From the NCBI GenBank assembly GCA_029237695.1, contig CM055274.1:68748828-68812827 (forward strand): 64,000 nucleotides of DNA, in the 5' to 3' direction. The notes under the pieces are model-generated. The model ran no database searches and had not been told where the DNA came from. It saw only the letters and a list, made by a program, of their open reading frames with translations. Shown here in pieces: positions 1-11,559 of the stretch. A program made the position numbers and the translations under genes. The DNA comes from Conchocele bisecta. Its lineage: Eukaryota; Mollusca; Bivalvia; Lucinida; Thyasiridae. The stretch's first letter is position 1. Every line of letters starts with the position of its first letter.

Positions 1-69
1 TTAGCTCTTGCAATCTACTCCTGTACCGTCCGCCCACGGTACGCAACTAAGTCTGTGATGTACAAGGCG
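1..69 (+). repeat. Direct repeat, copy A
   Basis: This 69-bp segment starts with TTAGCTCTTGCAATC and ends with GATGTACAAGGCG. It recurs at 578-646 in the same orientation with about two differences. The left side runs off the window, so it could be the edge of a longer repeat, an LTR-like end or a segmental duplication. Function unknown. Confidence 0.85.
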
Positions 70-471
70 TAAATCGCATATGACGCGGATTTGTTTGCGT
101 TGCATCATATATGAAACTGACTTCATTCAGTTTCGCGGCAATAGAAAGTCTTCCTTTGCGTTCTTCAAGTACTGAATGTTATTGTTTTACAGATCCTTAT
201 AGTGGTTGTTAAGCATAACCGTCATATCAAAATTATTTTGCGCATAATAATTATGAAAAAATTGTTCGACTAATTTGGGTGTATGCAAAGTACCAACGTC
301 GTACGTTGTAAGCTGAACATTCCCACCAAAAATGGTGCTCAGATCTGGACACGGAACTGGTGAAAGTCTTATAATAACTTACATATTTATTTAACATATA
401 GCAATTTCATGTTTAATATGCTGAAGGTCGACTTACTAAAGGAGCACGTTGACAATCTGTGGGGCTTTTAT

Positions 472-515
472 CACACATACACACGCATGTACACACACAC
501 ACACACACACACACA
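472..515. repeat. (AC)n microsatellite
   Basis: An interrupted then pure AC run (pure from about 491 to 514) lies between the two copies of the 69-bp direct repeat. No coding signal is seen. Confidence 0.95.
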
Positions 516-577
516 GAGCCTGTGATTAGTTGCGAACAGGACTATTTAATTCTCAAATGAAAGTTATGTTCTCTTCA

Positions 578-646
578 TTAGCTCTTGCAATCTACTCCTG
601 TACCGTACGTCCACGGTACGCAACTAAGTCTGTGATGTACAAGGCG
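578..646 (+). repeat. Direct repeat, copy B
   Basis: Second copy of the 69-bp segment at 1-69. The sequences after the two copies differ completely, so the repeat ends sharply here. Confidence 0.85.
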
Positions 647-806
647 AGTCTTTCTTTAATTGATAACAAGTTTATCATGTAAGGAGCATGTAGTAAACAA
701 TATGTTTCTGTAAGTTACATTAAATGATGTTAATAAAATAAACGTATTAACGACGGCAGATATCTATCTTGGAGTATGAAGTGAGAGACACAGTTCAATA
801 AAAAAA

Positions 807-895
807 GGATAGCACAGTGTTGGTTTCGAACCACAACCCTCAACGTTGATTAATTAAACAAAAGAAATAACTATAACCACTACCCTATATGCATC
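807..895 (-). repeat. tRNA-derived SINE head
   Basis: Read on the minus strand, a box-A-like block (ATAGGGTAGTGGTT, 875-888) is followed about 45 nt later by a good box B (GGTTCGAAACC, about 821-831) and then a T run after GCTATCC. The spacing suits an internal Pol III promoter, but no cloverleaf can be paired. A SINE head or degenerate tRNA copy is more likely than a functional tRNA gene. Confidence 0.45.
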
Positions 896-2795
896 AGATA
901 AGAAAAGTATGTATTGGTCACAATGTGATATAGGTGCACGTATGTATAACACTGCTTGTATATTTTAAAATCAAAGTACTGAAAGTACTGACTGGCGGGA
1001 GACAAGTAGCCACTTGTGAATTTGCATACTCAGAAATTCCTTGTTAGAAATATATTCGATGTTGATTATTGGATGTACAATCTGCAAATTTGGAGAACTT
1101 GATCAGTTACTGGTGTTTGTAAAATACAGCCTGCTCTAAACACAAATAGGTTGATGAAGCAAAGGTGCTTTATGTCCGACTAATAAACCGTTTTACGAGG
1201 TATATTGCAGACGTATTTATTGGGGTAGAACCCAGAATTGAAGTGGTGATATACGCCTTTATATGGATATGGTGAGAGGTGCCCTCAGCCAAAAAGTTTG
1301 TGCTTCATAAATGTAACTCATCAGGTACCCTCCCCATTTTTGTAGTCGATGAAATTTGGTCAAATATTGATTTTAGGGTGAAAAAAAAACATATTTTCTA
1401 TTATGCATAGATTTTCTTCCATGATTTTTGCTTTACTGGGCATGCCAACTATTTTACACATAATGTTGAGCATTGCCGTTGCTATTAATAACTTGCTTTC
1501 AGTTCACTCGCTGACTTTAAATGTCACCCGACTGTTGTTAATTGCGAACGCAAATTGAGCCTATTGAGACGTCCCCCGATGAACAGAGAGCCACTTCCGA
1601 AAGTAGACCCGTGCAAACGGCTAGAATCACGATCCCAATAGCGTGGAGACAGTATGTCTCCCGCCAATTAGATACTGAAACACAGGTGCATTCTAATCGA
1701 TTAATATTGCCTTGCTCATGCATGCATTTCCAATGAGCACATGGCGTATGTTGGTGTGATACATATACGATTCGAGTGCCTGTGCTCACTATTTTTATTT
1801 TTCAGCAAATACGTACCAACAAAATTGACAAATTGATCCAGAATATGCATGAACGTTGTTTGAATTTCGGGCCAACATGGTGACATGCATACTACATCGT
1901 CATGCTAATGTCAGATTTGAATTTTTACACACCTAATTTACCTATTATGGTTCAATATGGAATCTCCTGTGACCTTTGCACTTGCCACTTTATCGGAAAT
2001 CAACAGTATATGTTGTTGTTTTGTTTATTTGTTGTTGTTGTTTTACTTGCTTTTTTCTGTGGGTTTGTTGCATATGTGGGGCCTGGTTCGTTTTTAATTA
2101 TTAATTCAATTAAAAACGCTACTGTGATATATCCTGAAGCTTATATTTTAGTAGACATGGTAAAGAAAGGGTCGCGTGCCATACCGCCGGTCACTGTCCG
2201 AAATTTCTTGTGCGCGGCGGAGACAATGTTACCCAGTGTCACCAGTGTAATTTAGAAACGTATCGGTGTGTGTGGATGCGGCCGTCCTCTCGGTATCACT
2301 TTGTTGATGACTCTTTGGCGCTACATGTCTTGGGGAAAGAACATGGAGGGTATGCGCTAACAATTACGAGTTCAATAGTAAATTCCAGGAAAACTCCTGT
2401 ACAAGACTCATTTTTAAGCGAATTGTCTAAAAACGCACGTTAGATGCAAATATTTTCATCAATTGGGCATGTAATTTACCGAAACTCGATTATGTACAAC
2501 TGAAGACCGATAACCATATATAGTCATGTTCTGTGACCCGGTGCACTTGCGACGCCAAGAATATTTTTGTTTGCCAAAAAAATTACGTTTTCGGTTGATT
2601 GAATATGGCACAGTATGAAAACAAATTACATTTCAATTATGACTTTGTCATTCAGCAATCAATAACCTAATGTACATAATTTGGTGACGTCTTATATGTT
2701 CGTATCAATTTGGTATAGTTATGATGTTAATGGTATTCATATGGTAATGCTTTAAATTTATATTCGCACATAGTATGGACATAATAATTATGTTA
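896..2795. other. Intergenic DNA, nothing recognised
   Basis: AT-rich DNA with no exon I can assign. A reading frame on the + strand ending at 2443 is open from upstream of 2160 and contains CxxC pairs (TQCHQC near 2234). It matches no family I recognise and has no convincing splice sites, so I do not call it a gene. A (TTG)n patch lies near 2030-2045. Confidence 0.5.
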
Positions 2796-2845
2796 TAATT
2801 AGTTAGTTAGTTAGTTATTTTATATTATATCTTATCTTATATTTA
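2796..2845. repeat. Low-complexity TTAG/TTAT tract
   Basis: Repeated TTAG units followed by TTATATT/CTTAT repeats. A simple-sequence patch immediately before an interspersed repeat. Confidence 0.85.
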
Positions 2846-2984
2846 ATGGTAGGAATTGGCTCGCAGATCTCCAAAACCCGGACATATAAGCCCAGAAAAT
2901 GTGTCAAGCCAATGGCCGTTGGTCCGTTTTTTCCAGAATTTAGTATTGGTTGTAATGCAGTCGAAATGTATGTCACTTATTTTC

Positions 2985-3865
2985 CTCAAAATGCTCTAAA
3001 AACAACAAAAGCGACCCTAATAACCGATTTCCGGGTTCGTTTGTATTTTTCGTGATATTGAGATTTCTGATATCGCACCGTATCTGACACCGATACTGAG
3101 CCAGGCAGTGAATTGGTCATCGCTTATCTCTCCTGTTACTGCGACCTACTGGCGCGAGGTGGCGCTGTAAAAACAATCGCTATATATGACGTAGCAGTAA
3201 TACAGCTTCTCTGATTGGTGGATACAGGTTTCTTATATAATATCGTTTGGATTTATGGACATCATTTATTTGTTACATAATATCTTCGTTTTTGTGGGTT
3301 AATCGTATACGTTAATCGTTATTTTTCCTCCACCACCAAGTTATTGGATTATGTAATTGTTGGTTGCAATCGTCGGCGATGACGGTCTGTGCGGAAGTCG
3401 GTTGTAATTCACGGTCAAACAGACAGCCGAGCCAGAATCACAAACAATGAGGAATTAAATTTTAAATTGGTATTTTTTTACAAAATGCTGACATATAATC
3501 TCCGACATTTCGTAAATTGATTCTGCAATGCTTTGCAAATATTCGTGACTTCAACATATTTGTGTTTTGACAATTTCGCGTTGAAATTAATTCTTTATTT
3601 TGAGCTGCGATAATCAGTGACACGCGTGTGTAGCTACGTTCAAACGAATGCCGCCGGATGTCATTAATAGTTCGGCATAGCAAACAATTTATCCGATGAT
3701 CTGACCGCAGGCAAATAGGGAAGTGGATTTTGGGACAGGTGTATTCTGAAAACAACGAAGCCACACCTATTCTATGCTGATTGGCTAAATACATTTTTTT
3801 ATCTGTCATAATCAGTGAAAGACGTGTGAAGCTGGTTTGCCCACCGGATGTCAACAATAATATAG
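2985..3865 (-). repeat. Interspersed repeat, inverted copy of 45635-46520
   Basis: About 0.9 kb here matches the reverse complement of 45635-46520 over its whole length. Shared blocks include the GCGACCCTAATAACCG region, the ACCTACTGGCGCGAGGTGG region and the ATCCGATGATCTGACCGCAGG region. Both copies retain similar long reading frames (minus strand here, plus strand in the other), but no known protein domain is visible. The similarity looks like DNA-level homology between two copies of an unclassified transposable element. The longest frame here (3462-4091, minus) runs past the repeat edge, which argues against it being an intact gene. Confidence 0.85.
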
Positions 3866-4377
3866 CCACACTTTCTTCCTTCTTCTTATTATTATTGGTT
3901 AGGGTGGTAGCGGAGTAGGTGTCATTTGACGGACCCTGGTAACACGGACTCTCGAGTGACATCAATTCCGGCGACAAACTGATATAGATTATAGCATATT
4001 GATAACAGAACGCCAGTTCACTACAATCTTCAATCGCTATGCTATGAACTGAGTGATTACCATCCCCTGCCAGCATCTGGTCCCGGAACACTGAGCGGAA
4101 TTACAGGTTCGTGTTGGACCAACGAAGTGTCTGTATCGGCAATGTCATATCAGGATCTACGTATCCATTTGATTGATAAGTAAAGAACTCACGGCGGTCT
4201 CTATGCGGACATCGTGCTGCTGAATCAGCATGAACTGAGTGCTTACTATCCCCTGCTTCAGGTCATTTTCAAGTGCTTTTAGATACTTGCCGTTTGGAGC
4301 AAATATTGGTAGTTCATAGGTTAGGTTAAGTTAGGTATTGCATACGTTTTGACGAGATGCACCATTGTTTCAGGATA
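3866..4377. other. Intergenic DNA, nothing recognised
   Basis: No exon, RNA gene or clear repeat boundary was seen. The blocks CTGAGTGATTACCATCCCCTG and a similar one about 190 bp later suggest an old local duplication. Confidence 0.4.
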
Positions 4378-4740
4378 TAATACGGGCGACGAAGTATCCC
4401 GCTTTATGTTACGCGTATATTAAAACTTACCATTCAGTGCAACTAGGTTGAACATATGAAGCTGTGTATTATCGCCCTTGGGGACTCTCGTAAGCGAGTC
4501 TAGGTACAACGACAACACAGATATTTTGAAATGCAGTAACTTCGTAAGCTATATTCAGTATACTTTCCGACGTTATATACATTTTGTTTTAGAAGCATTT
4601 GGCACTTCGGGCCAAATTATTCGTCGCCCGTATTAGTAAAATATCAACTGTAGTAAAATACTTAGTCCTGCTTGGTTTACGGTAAAACAAATTTTACACT
4701 TTCAATCATATGTTCAACCTAGTTTCTCTGAATGGTAAGG
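4378..4740. repeat. Interleaved inverted repeats (MITE-like)
   Basis: Two inverted pairs interleave. TTACCATTCAGTGCAACTAG (from about 4428) pairs with the sequence ending near 4738. TACGGGCGACGAAGTA (near 4380) pairs with TTCGTCGCCCGTATT near 4620-4636. This suggests one palindromic element inserted across another, or a rearranged foldback. A GGCA microsatellite follows at about 4738-4765. Confidence 0.6.
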
Positions 4741-5159
4741 CAGGCAGGCAAGCAGGCAGGCAGTCTGGGATCCGGGATAATTGGGGAACACGACTACCAG
4801 AACAAAGTATACATTACAAGTGTGCGTCTAGTGCACCTGTTGCTGTAGTCCAGGATACAAACACATCTGACACAGCACTGGGTTAATCAAAAGTTAATGT
4901 AAAACTTAACACAATTCATACCAAAAATGGGCAAAATGTGTATAGCTCTCGAAGTGACAGTCGTGCTCAATGACGACTGAGATTGCGAAAATTGGGAATA
5001 ATATCACTGAAGATTGTTATTTTTTCTTAAAATTATCGTAAATGTAGTAAATATAGTTTTTATAATGCTTTGCTTTTGCCAGTATCAATACTGAGGCTTA
5101 TCACCAGTGGATCATATTTTTATTCATAAGTACATGTACATACAATCAAATACAATAGA

Positions 5160-5303
5160 TATTCCCGGTATTTAGCCGGTACCCATTTACAGCTGGGTGG
5201 ACTGAAGCAGTGTCTTGCTCAAGAACACAATGCACGCCTCCGGTGAGGCTCGAACCAACGACCGTCAGACCGCTCGACCACGCGCTCCACTATGCCTAGG
5301 CTA
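5160..5303 (-). repeat. tRNA-derived SINE with tRNA head and body
   Basis: On the minus strand a box-A-like segment (TAGTGGAGCGCGTGG, near 5277-5291) is followed by a perfect box B (GGTTCGAGCC, 5247-5256). A body follows containing CTTGAGCAAGACACTG and CCACCCAGCTGTAAATGGG. I recognise that body as a conserved block in many marine-invertebrate SINEs (recalled, not searched). Probably Pol III-derived and non-coding. Confidence 0.7.
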
Positions 5304-5689
5304 TTAATGTATTATGTATGAAAAGGAAATATCTAAATTGTATCACTGGTTCAAATAAGAGAAGCGCGATAATGACACCATTTAATTATACTAGAGAAGT
5401 TGTAACACCATGGTAGTTGCAGGAAGTAGCTCTGCAATACTACAATATACTACGGTATCGTTTATAGCATACTAACATCATGGTAACTAAAGCTATCAAT
5501 TGGTAAATTTAGTTTCATGCACTAACGTCGCCCGTCATAGGTAGTGCCTATTTCATATTATGCTTATCTTATGTGAAATATTGTAAACTATAATTTGAGC
5601 TACAAACAATGTCACTGGAGTGGCAGTTGGAGGTGGTATAACCTCTAGCGTGTACCATAGACATATGCAGACTTATAAGTGTAGCGGAA

Positions 5690-5830
5690 ATTTGCGGTAG
5701 CCCGAGACGGAGTCACCCAGAATGGTCTGATAGTACAAACCCGCTAGTGTTGGGTAGGTCCTAGGTTCGAATCCCGGTCGGATTTCATTTCTTCCGTTCC
5801 CTGAGACATTTGAGGGCCAGGTCCACCATG
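5690..5830 (+). repeat. Probable tRNA-derived SINE
   Basis: A box B match (GGTTCGAATCC, 5764-5774) lies downstream of TAGCCCGAGACGGAGT, a weak box A. No cloverleaf fold can be written. It is close to another SINE and just upstream of a TA-flanked element. Confidence 0.45.
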
Positions 5831-5981
5831 ATTGACTCTGTACAATCAAGCACAGCCGCCAATTTTGTAAAAATAATTTTCATTGGATACATAGTAACAG
5901 CGTCTGGGACAACCAATGAAAACATTTGTTATATGCCTCACTAATTCGGCATACCGAAGCAATCTTTCTCGAAGATATTTA

Positions 5982-6982
5982 CAGTTCTTTAGGGTATAGC
6001 GGATCGCTAAGCAGATTATTGCTGCATACTTCTTTAAAATATAACGTTTGGAAAAGTACCTGGTACCAATAGACAGGAAAAATGTGTCTTCTTTCCAAAT
6101 TGGGTTACCTTTTTAATTTATTTCAAGGTTTTCCTCGCATAGTTCCTTGTTTACCTAACGCATTGAATTAGTCCGTAACGGATAGCGTTGGGGTTTACCG
6201 GATCGCTGTGCGACAGTTGCTGAGGGGGGAGTCTCAAAACATTCCAAATCATGTATTTGTTTTGTAAATGACTTGGAAACATGCTTACATGTATATTACA
6301 TTCAGACATGCCAAGTCTCCCGATTTGATCGGGAGTCTCCCGATTAGAGACTCAAAGCCCGATTCTCACGATCGAGATGAAAAAAATCCCGATTTGAAAA
6401 ATGTAAAAAAATAATAAAAATGCAAAAAATAACACAGTTACATTTTACTTTATTTGGTAGATATAACATTCCAAAAAAACATTTATAGCTTTAAAAAATA
6501 CATTTGCTATAGTGTTTTCAGGTCATATTTTGTTTGAGACGATCCCCGCAAATACGCAAAATCGGCGATCCGCTACTACCGGAATCAGTTGCGTTATTAT
6601 TGACATCTGTGTTCAGTGACATGGCGTGATTTATGAACCAAGCTTCTTTGCAGTTATAAAGGACATGAGTGTACATCATATTATTCACAGAGTTAGTTTT
6701 TTCCAAACTAACTGTTTATACATTTTTAGTGAAATTACTCTGGAGCAACCTACTTTCGCTTTAACTGGTGTAAACTTCCGGTTACGTCATTGAGTTTCTT
6801 GAAGCTATACGCACGGCAAGGAAACTGCTATATCAAAGTAAACATGTCATTGTGTGGGGGATAGATCACTCTTCCTAACGGTAATATTTTATTTATTTTA
6901 AATGTACACTATAAAAAAATATGTTGATACAAATCTACACCGATCCGCTATACCCTAAGATCCGCTATACCCTAAAGAACTG
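5982..6982. mobile_element. TA-flanked TIR element (non-autonomous, mariner/pogo-like)
   Basis: The left end reads TA then CAGTTCTTTAGGGTATAGCG. The right end is its reverse complement, CTATACCCTAAAGAACTG, followed by TA (5980-5981 and 6983-6984). The inner part of the TIR is repeated once near the right end (GATCCGCTATACCCTAA twice). The 1,001-bp interior has no transposase-like frame. TA duplication plus CAGT termini fit Tc1/mariner-pogo non-autonomous elements, which is inference from ends only. Confidence 0.75.
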
Positions 6983-7325
6983 TATTTCAGAAATTATTTT
7001 GCTCTATTCTGATTTTTCTGTTCATAAATGCACGCGAATGGTATATGCACTTTAAATAAAATTAAATTCCATAATAGTTAACATTTTGTTTTTATTGACG
7101 ATTTATGTTATTTGTATTTCATAGATTTAGTCAGAAGGTGCCTTATGGAATTTGTGGGTGGGGTATCTATTTGAATACACCAAGTTACAGTTCCGCTGCC
7201 ATCTTTCATCGGGGTTACACAGTACAGTAAACAAACCGTAATTTCTGATATTTCCATGCTGTCACAGCTGTCAGACGGAGATAGTTTTTGCCTCGGTTCT
7301 CCATACACAACGTATGGCCGTGACG
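6983..7325. other. Intergenic DNA, nothing recognised
   Basis: AT-rich sequence between two inverted-repeat elements. No exon or RNA signal was seen. Confidence 0.4.
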
Positions 7326-7924
7326 CCAGTTTTCGGGGTAGTCGGAGTTTTCGGGGTATTCACATATTGTTTAATTTATAGACATGTGTGCAGCCGCGAT
7401 GTGCTTTACGTCAGGTGATTAAAATAAGCATGACATTACCTATATTAAGTTCTTAAAAATGCCACCAAAGACAGTGTTTAGACTAAATACTGGTAATTTT
7501 TGCCATTTATGTCATTTTGTTCACGAACCTACCATGATTTTCGTGATTTTCTGCGTCCGCCATTAATCTGCTCTTTAATATTGTTAAAATAATAATCAAT
7601 AGAAAAGTTTCAAGTTTTCCTTCACTGTGCCTCATTCATCTGCGAAATGATATAATATCAAACAAAAACTCGTGACGAATTAGCAAATTTATTGACACTT
7701 TCAGAACATACCCCGAAAACTCCAACCACAAGTCAATATTCAAGATGGCTGACTCGTGTGTTGCTAAACGCGCTAACGTGAATTTTAATCAAACAACAAT
7801 CTTATTTTGAAGGTAAGAAACATTGAAAGAAATGTTTATCATTCTATTGAACTGACAATTTAGCTCATATGTTATGTTTTATAAAAATCGCTAGTTGATG
7901 AACTTGTTAATACCCCGAAAACTA
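7326..7924. mobile_element. Short-TIR element
   Basis: CCAGTTTTCGGGGTA at the left and TACCCCGAAAACTAG at the right form an inverted pair about 600 bp apart. Further copies of the motif lie inside: near 7353-7365 in left orientation and near 7709-7725 in right orientation. No transposase frame. Boundaries and target duplication are uncertain. Confidence 0.5.
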
Positions 7925-8751
7925 GACCCACCATCATATAATCTGATGTGTTTTGTTGACATTTACTTTTTAAAATGATTAGCCCCAATTCTCATAGATT
8001 TGTGCCTTCTCATTGATTCGTGCCCCTAGAAAACAAGTGAATATAAGCATATTCTAAGAATAGTGTTAATTGAAAATTATTTAAAAAATATATTTGAAGT
8101 TGTTTCCCACGTTTTTATTTTAAGTTACAGTTACATACAATTGTGATTTACCACCTATTTTGTGATTTTTCTACGTACTTCCTTAACCTGAAGAGGGTCT
8201 GTTCGCAAATTATGCATTCAATGTGATACATGTTGATTTCTAGATGAATCTGGACTTCACCATATTTAAATTTGATGCATCTAGGCAGCAATACTTCTTG
8301 ATGAGAAGTTTCAAGGTCAATTAGGTGACTTGGGTGGGTTATTTCTAGGGACTCTAAGACTTGCATAAATAACAAGTTTTCCAAATTCCGTATGTGCACT
8401 CATAGTAAAGTGTTTGAACTTTATGTTGATGTATACATTTTCAGGAATTAATCAGAATATAACACAGAATATGAATTTATGTGCTTAGGGGCACGAATCC
8501 ATGAGAACAGTGACTACCGTATGTTATATTATCTAAATGGAAATACTCGTCCCAGATACGTTAAACTGGTTCACAAGATGTTTGAAGTGAACATACTATT
8601 GACCGGTTCGCGTTTTGTACCAGTGGCCGACACCCACATATTCTGCAATTCCTATTGAATATGTAAAATATAATGTATCCTGGACTGCTCATAATTCGAG
8701 ACTCTAACGATATTAAACAACATGCGTAATAAATAATAGAGTGTAAACCTT
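7925..8751. other. Intergenic DNA, nothing recognised
   Basis: AT-rich DNA with only short shadow frames. The phrase CGTGCCCCTA near 8015 reappears reversed near 8485-8495 (TTAGGGGCACG), with GATTCGTG/CACGAATC, so an old inverted repeat of about 490 bp may lie here. Confidence 0.35.
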
Positions 8752-8830
8752 TTTTAGCCAGGTTTTTTGAAAAAAAATCCAGGCTATTGGATTGGCGAAA
8801 GCCGGGCGGGCGGGCGGCGTCCACAATCAA

Positions 8831-9396
8831 TGTTAAGTTTTCGTGTTTGAGTCCATTTCTTTGTTACTGTACCACCTAGGACCACCAAACTTTCACAGCT
8901 TCATAATCAAGGGGTGCCCACCACATATCACTATCCAACATGTTACTTTTTTTTTAACTTGACCCATTTTTTCCGCGTAGTCGACTTAGCCATTTTCAAT
9001 GTTAAGTTTTCGCGTTTACAATGTTAAGTTTTCGTGTTTAAGTCCATTTCTTTGGTACTGTACCACCTAGGACCACCAAACTTTCACAGCTTCATAATCA
9101 AGGGGTACCCACCACATATCACTATCCAACATGTTACTTTTTTTTTTAACTTCACCCATTTTTTCCGCGCAGTCGACTTAGCCATTTTCAATGTTAAGTT
9201 TTCGCGTTTACAATGTTAAGTTTTTGTGTTTAAGTCTATTTCTTTGGTACTGTACCACCTAGGACCACCAAACTTTCACAGCTTCATAACCAAGGGGTGC
9301 CTACCACATACAACTATCCAACATGTGACCAATTTTTTTACCTTCACCTATTATTTCTACGTAATTGACTTAGCCATTTTCAACGTTACCTTTTTA
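8831..9396 (+). repeat. About three tandem units of 190 bp
   Basis: Units share CTGTACCACCTAGGACCACC, CTTTCACAGCTTCATAA, CCGCGTAGTCGACTTAGCC and CATTTTCAATG. They are the internal repeats of the enclosing element. Short translated frames here repeat from unit to unit and are not genes. Confidence 0.9.
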
Positions 9397-10992
9397 ACGT
9401 ATGTCTGGTTAAATTCTTTGGTTAAAACTTTTTCACATGGGTGTTTATCATTGTCCATATTTTCATTCTAACCCCCAACCGTGCGGCCCCTGTGCGCAAT
9501 GTGAAGGTCAAATTACTTTGAATTTATTTGTTAAAGTTTTTTCCTATACTATATCTCTGCAACTGCTTCGCCCATTACCTTGAAACTTCACATGGGTGTT
9601 TATCATCATCCATATTTTCATTCTACCCCCCAACCGTGCGGCCCCTGTGCCCAATGTCAAGGTCAAATTACTTTGAATATTTTGGTTAAAACTTTTTTGT
9701 TATACTATATCTCTGCAACTGCTTCGCCCATTACCTTGAAACTTCACATGGGTGTTTATCATCGTCCATATTTTCACTCTAACCCCCAACCGTGCGGCCC
9801 CTGTGCGCAATGTCAAGGTCAAATTACTTTGAATTTATTTGTTAAAGTTTTTTCGTGTACTATATCTCTGCAACTGCTTCACCCATTACCTTGATACTTC
9901 ACATGGGTGTTTATCATCATTGTTGCACCTGCTTGCGGAAAGCGCGATCCTGTGCCCAATGTCAAGGTCAAATTACTTTGAATTTTTTTGTTAAAGTTTT
10001 TCGTGTACTATATCTCTGCAACTGCTTCACCCAATACCTTGATACTTCACATGGGTGTTTATCATCATTGTCGCACCTGCTTGCGGAAAGCGCGATCCTG
10101 TGCCCAATGTCAAGGTCAAATTACTTTGATTTTTTTTGTTAAAGTTTTTTCCTGTACTATATCTCTGCAACTGCTTCACCCAATACCTTGATACTTCACA
10201 TGGGTGTTTATCATCATTGTCGCACCTGCTTGCGGAAAGCGCGATCCTGTGCCCAATGTTAAGGTCAAATTACTTTGAATTTTTTTGTTAATGTTTTTTC
10301 GTGTACTATATCTCTGCAACTGCTTCACCCAATACCTTGATACTTCACATGGGTGTTTATCATCATTGTCGCACCTGCTTGCGGAAAGCGCGATCCTGTG
10401 CCCAATGTCAAGGTCAAATTACTTTGAATTTTTTTTAAAAAGTTTTTTCGTGTACTATATCTCTGCAACTGCTTCACCCAATACCTTGATACTTCACATG
10501 GGTGTTTATCATCATTGTTGCACCTGCTTGCGGAAAGCGCGATCCTGTGCCCAATGTCAAGGTCAAATTACTTTGAATTTTTTTGTTAAAGTTTTTTCGT
10601 GTACTATATCTCTGCAACTGCTACACCCAACAATACCTTGATACTTCACATGGGTGTTTATCATCATTGTCGCACCTGCTTCGGACGGAAAGCGCGATCC
10701 TGTGCCCTATGTCAAGTTCAAATTACTTTGAATTTTTTTGTTAAAGTTTTTTCGTGTACTATATCTCTGCAACTGCTTCACCCAATACCTTGATACTTCA
10801 CATGGGTGTTTATCATCATTGTCACACCTGCTTGCGGAAAGCGCGATATCGTCGGCATTTTGGCATACGTCCGTCCGTTCGTCCGTGTGTCCGGTTAAAG
10901 TTTTTTGGTTAAAGTTTTTCCATCTACTATATCTATTTTTTTAGTGTCCATGCCTCGCCCCAAGGCTCGACATGCAGGCCACGGCCATCTAG
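9397..10992 (+). mobile_element. Nested Helitron-like tandem-repeat element (GTCGCGCCC family)
   Basis: About ten units of roughly 148 bp share CTATATCTCTGCAACTGCTT, CTTCACATGGGTGTTTATCA, TGTCAAGGTCAAATTACTT and TTGTTAAAG. The first units carry CCATATTTTCATTCTACC. Later units (from about 9920) replace this with TGTCGCACCTGCTTGCGG, which resembles the 5' terminal sequence of the same family at 30661 and 25850. The 3' end GGCTCGACATGCAGGCCACGG followed by CCATCTAG (ends 10992) matches other family members. The CTAG end after a GC-rich hairpin is Helitron-like. No coding capacity. Confidence 0.7.
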
Positions 10993-11149
10993 TCTACAAA
11001 AAGTGGGTATAATTATGTTATCCAAGTGTCTATGCTTGGAAAAAACCTGGCCTTCGTGGCTTTGCCTCGTTTCTTGTTTTTTAACTTGACCCATTTTTTC
11101 CGCGCAGTCGACTTAGCCATTTTCAATGTTAAGTTTTCACGTTCACTGT

Positions 11150-11262
11150 TGATAAGGCCTATCAAAACAAATTGTTTGTTTAGGGGAACAGGCTCAAAAT
11201 CTGTAGGTAGGGTAGGTAGGGATTTTTTTTTTTTTTTATAAATGAAGGTGTAAATCGTTATA
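11150..11262 (+). repeat. Interspersed repeat fragment with T run
   Basis: GGCCTATCAAAACAAATTG, TTTGTTTAGGGG and GGTAGGGTAGGTAGGG precede a long T run. The same phrases occur in reverse complement at about 12935-13130, indicating two inverted copies of one repeat. Confidence 0.55.
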
Positions 11263-11559
11263 TACAACATGTACCGTACCGTACCTTGTTTACTTTACAT
11301 GCCATTAGTTGTAGTATGAATATTAATTAAGCTCATAATTCATTGTATATTCTGGTGGATATGTTGCATCAAAAAAACACACAGAATGCACATGAAACTG
11401 TACATCCTGTATGGAATATAATATATTATGTCAAAAATTATCAATTTTAGTGTTTAATTCAAACCCAAAAGCCATCTGTAAACATGGTAAATGCACATGA
11501 ACTAGTGTTGAGAATAAATAAGACTTGACCCAAAACTTAATCCATGGTTTAATGCCGAA
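11263..11559. other. Intergenic DNA, nothing recognised
   Basis: AT-rich DNA without exons or clear repeat ends. Confidence 0.4.

Larger units (their letters stand above)
8752..11090. mobile_element. Tandem-repeat element with stem-loop ends, interrupted by a second element
   Basis: The left arm contains TAGCCAGG, T/A runs, CCAGGCTA (a stem-loop) and GGGCGGGCGGGCGG. It is followed by about three units of roughly 190 bp (8831-9396) starting near AATGTTAAGTTTTCG. The right arm at about 11035-11075 holds GGAAAAAACCTGGCC. A final partial unit (CCATTTTTTCCGCGCAGTCG) appears at 11090-11150, so the element was split by the insertion at about 9397-10992. The arms-plus-tandem-units plan suggests a non-autonomous Helitron-like element; no protein is encoded. 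Confidence 0.6.

Noticed and set aside
2171..2443. Possible zinc-binding exon with CxxC pairs
   Set aside because: Too short, no recognised family and no convincing splice sites. Kept only as a remark.
3462..4091. 209-codon frame on the minus strand as a gene
   Set aside because: Most of it is an interspersed repeat with an inverted copy at 45.6-46.5 kb, the frame crosses the repeat edge, and no domain is recognisable.
5230..5303. Functional tRNA gene
   Set aside because: Box A and B are good, but no acceptor stem or anticodon arm pairs, and a SINE body follows.
9034..10944. Series of overlapping frames rich in repeats such as TLILHMGVYHH
   Set aside because: They are translations of tandem units in a non-coding element and repeat with the unit period.
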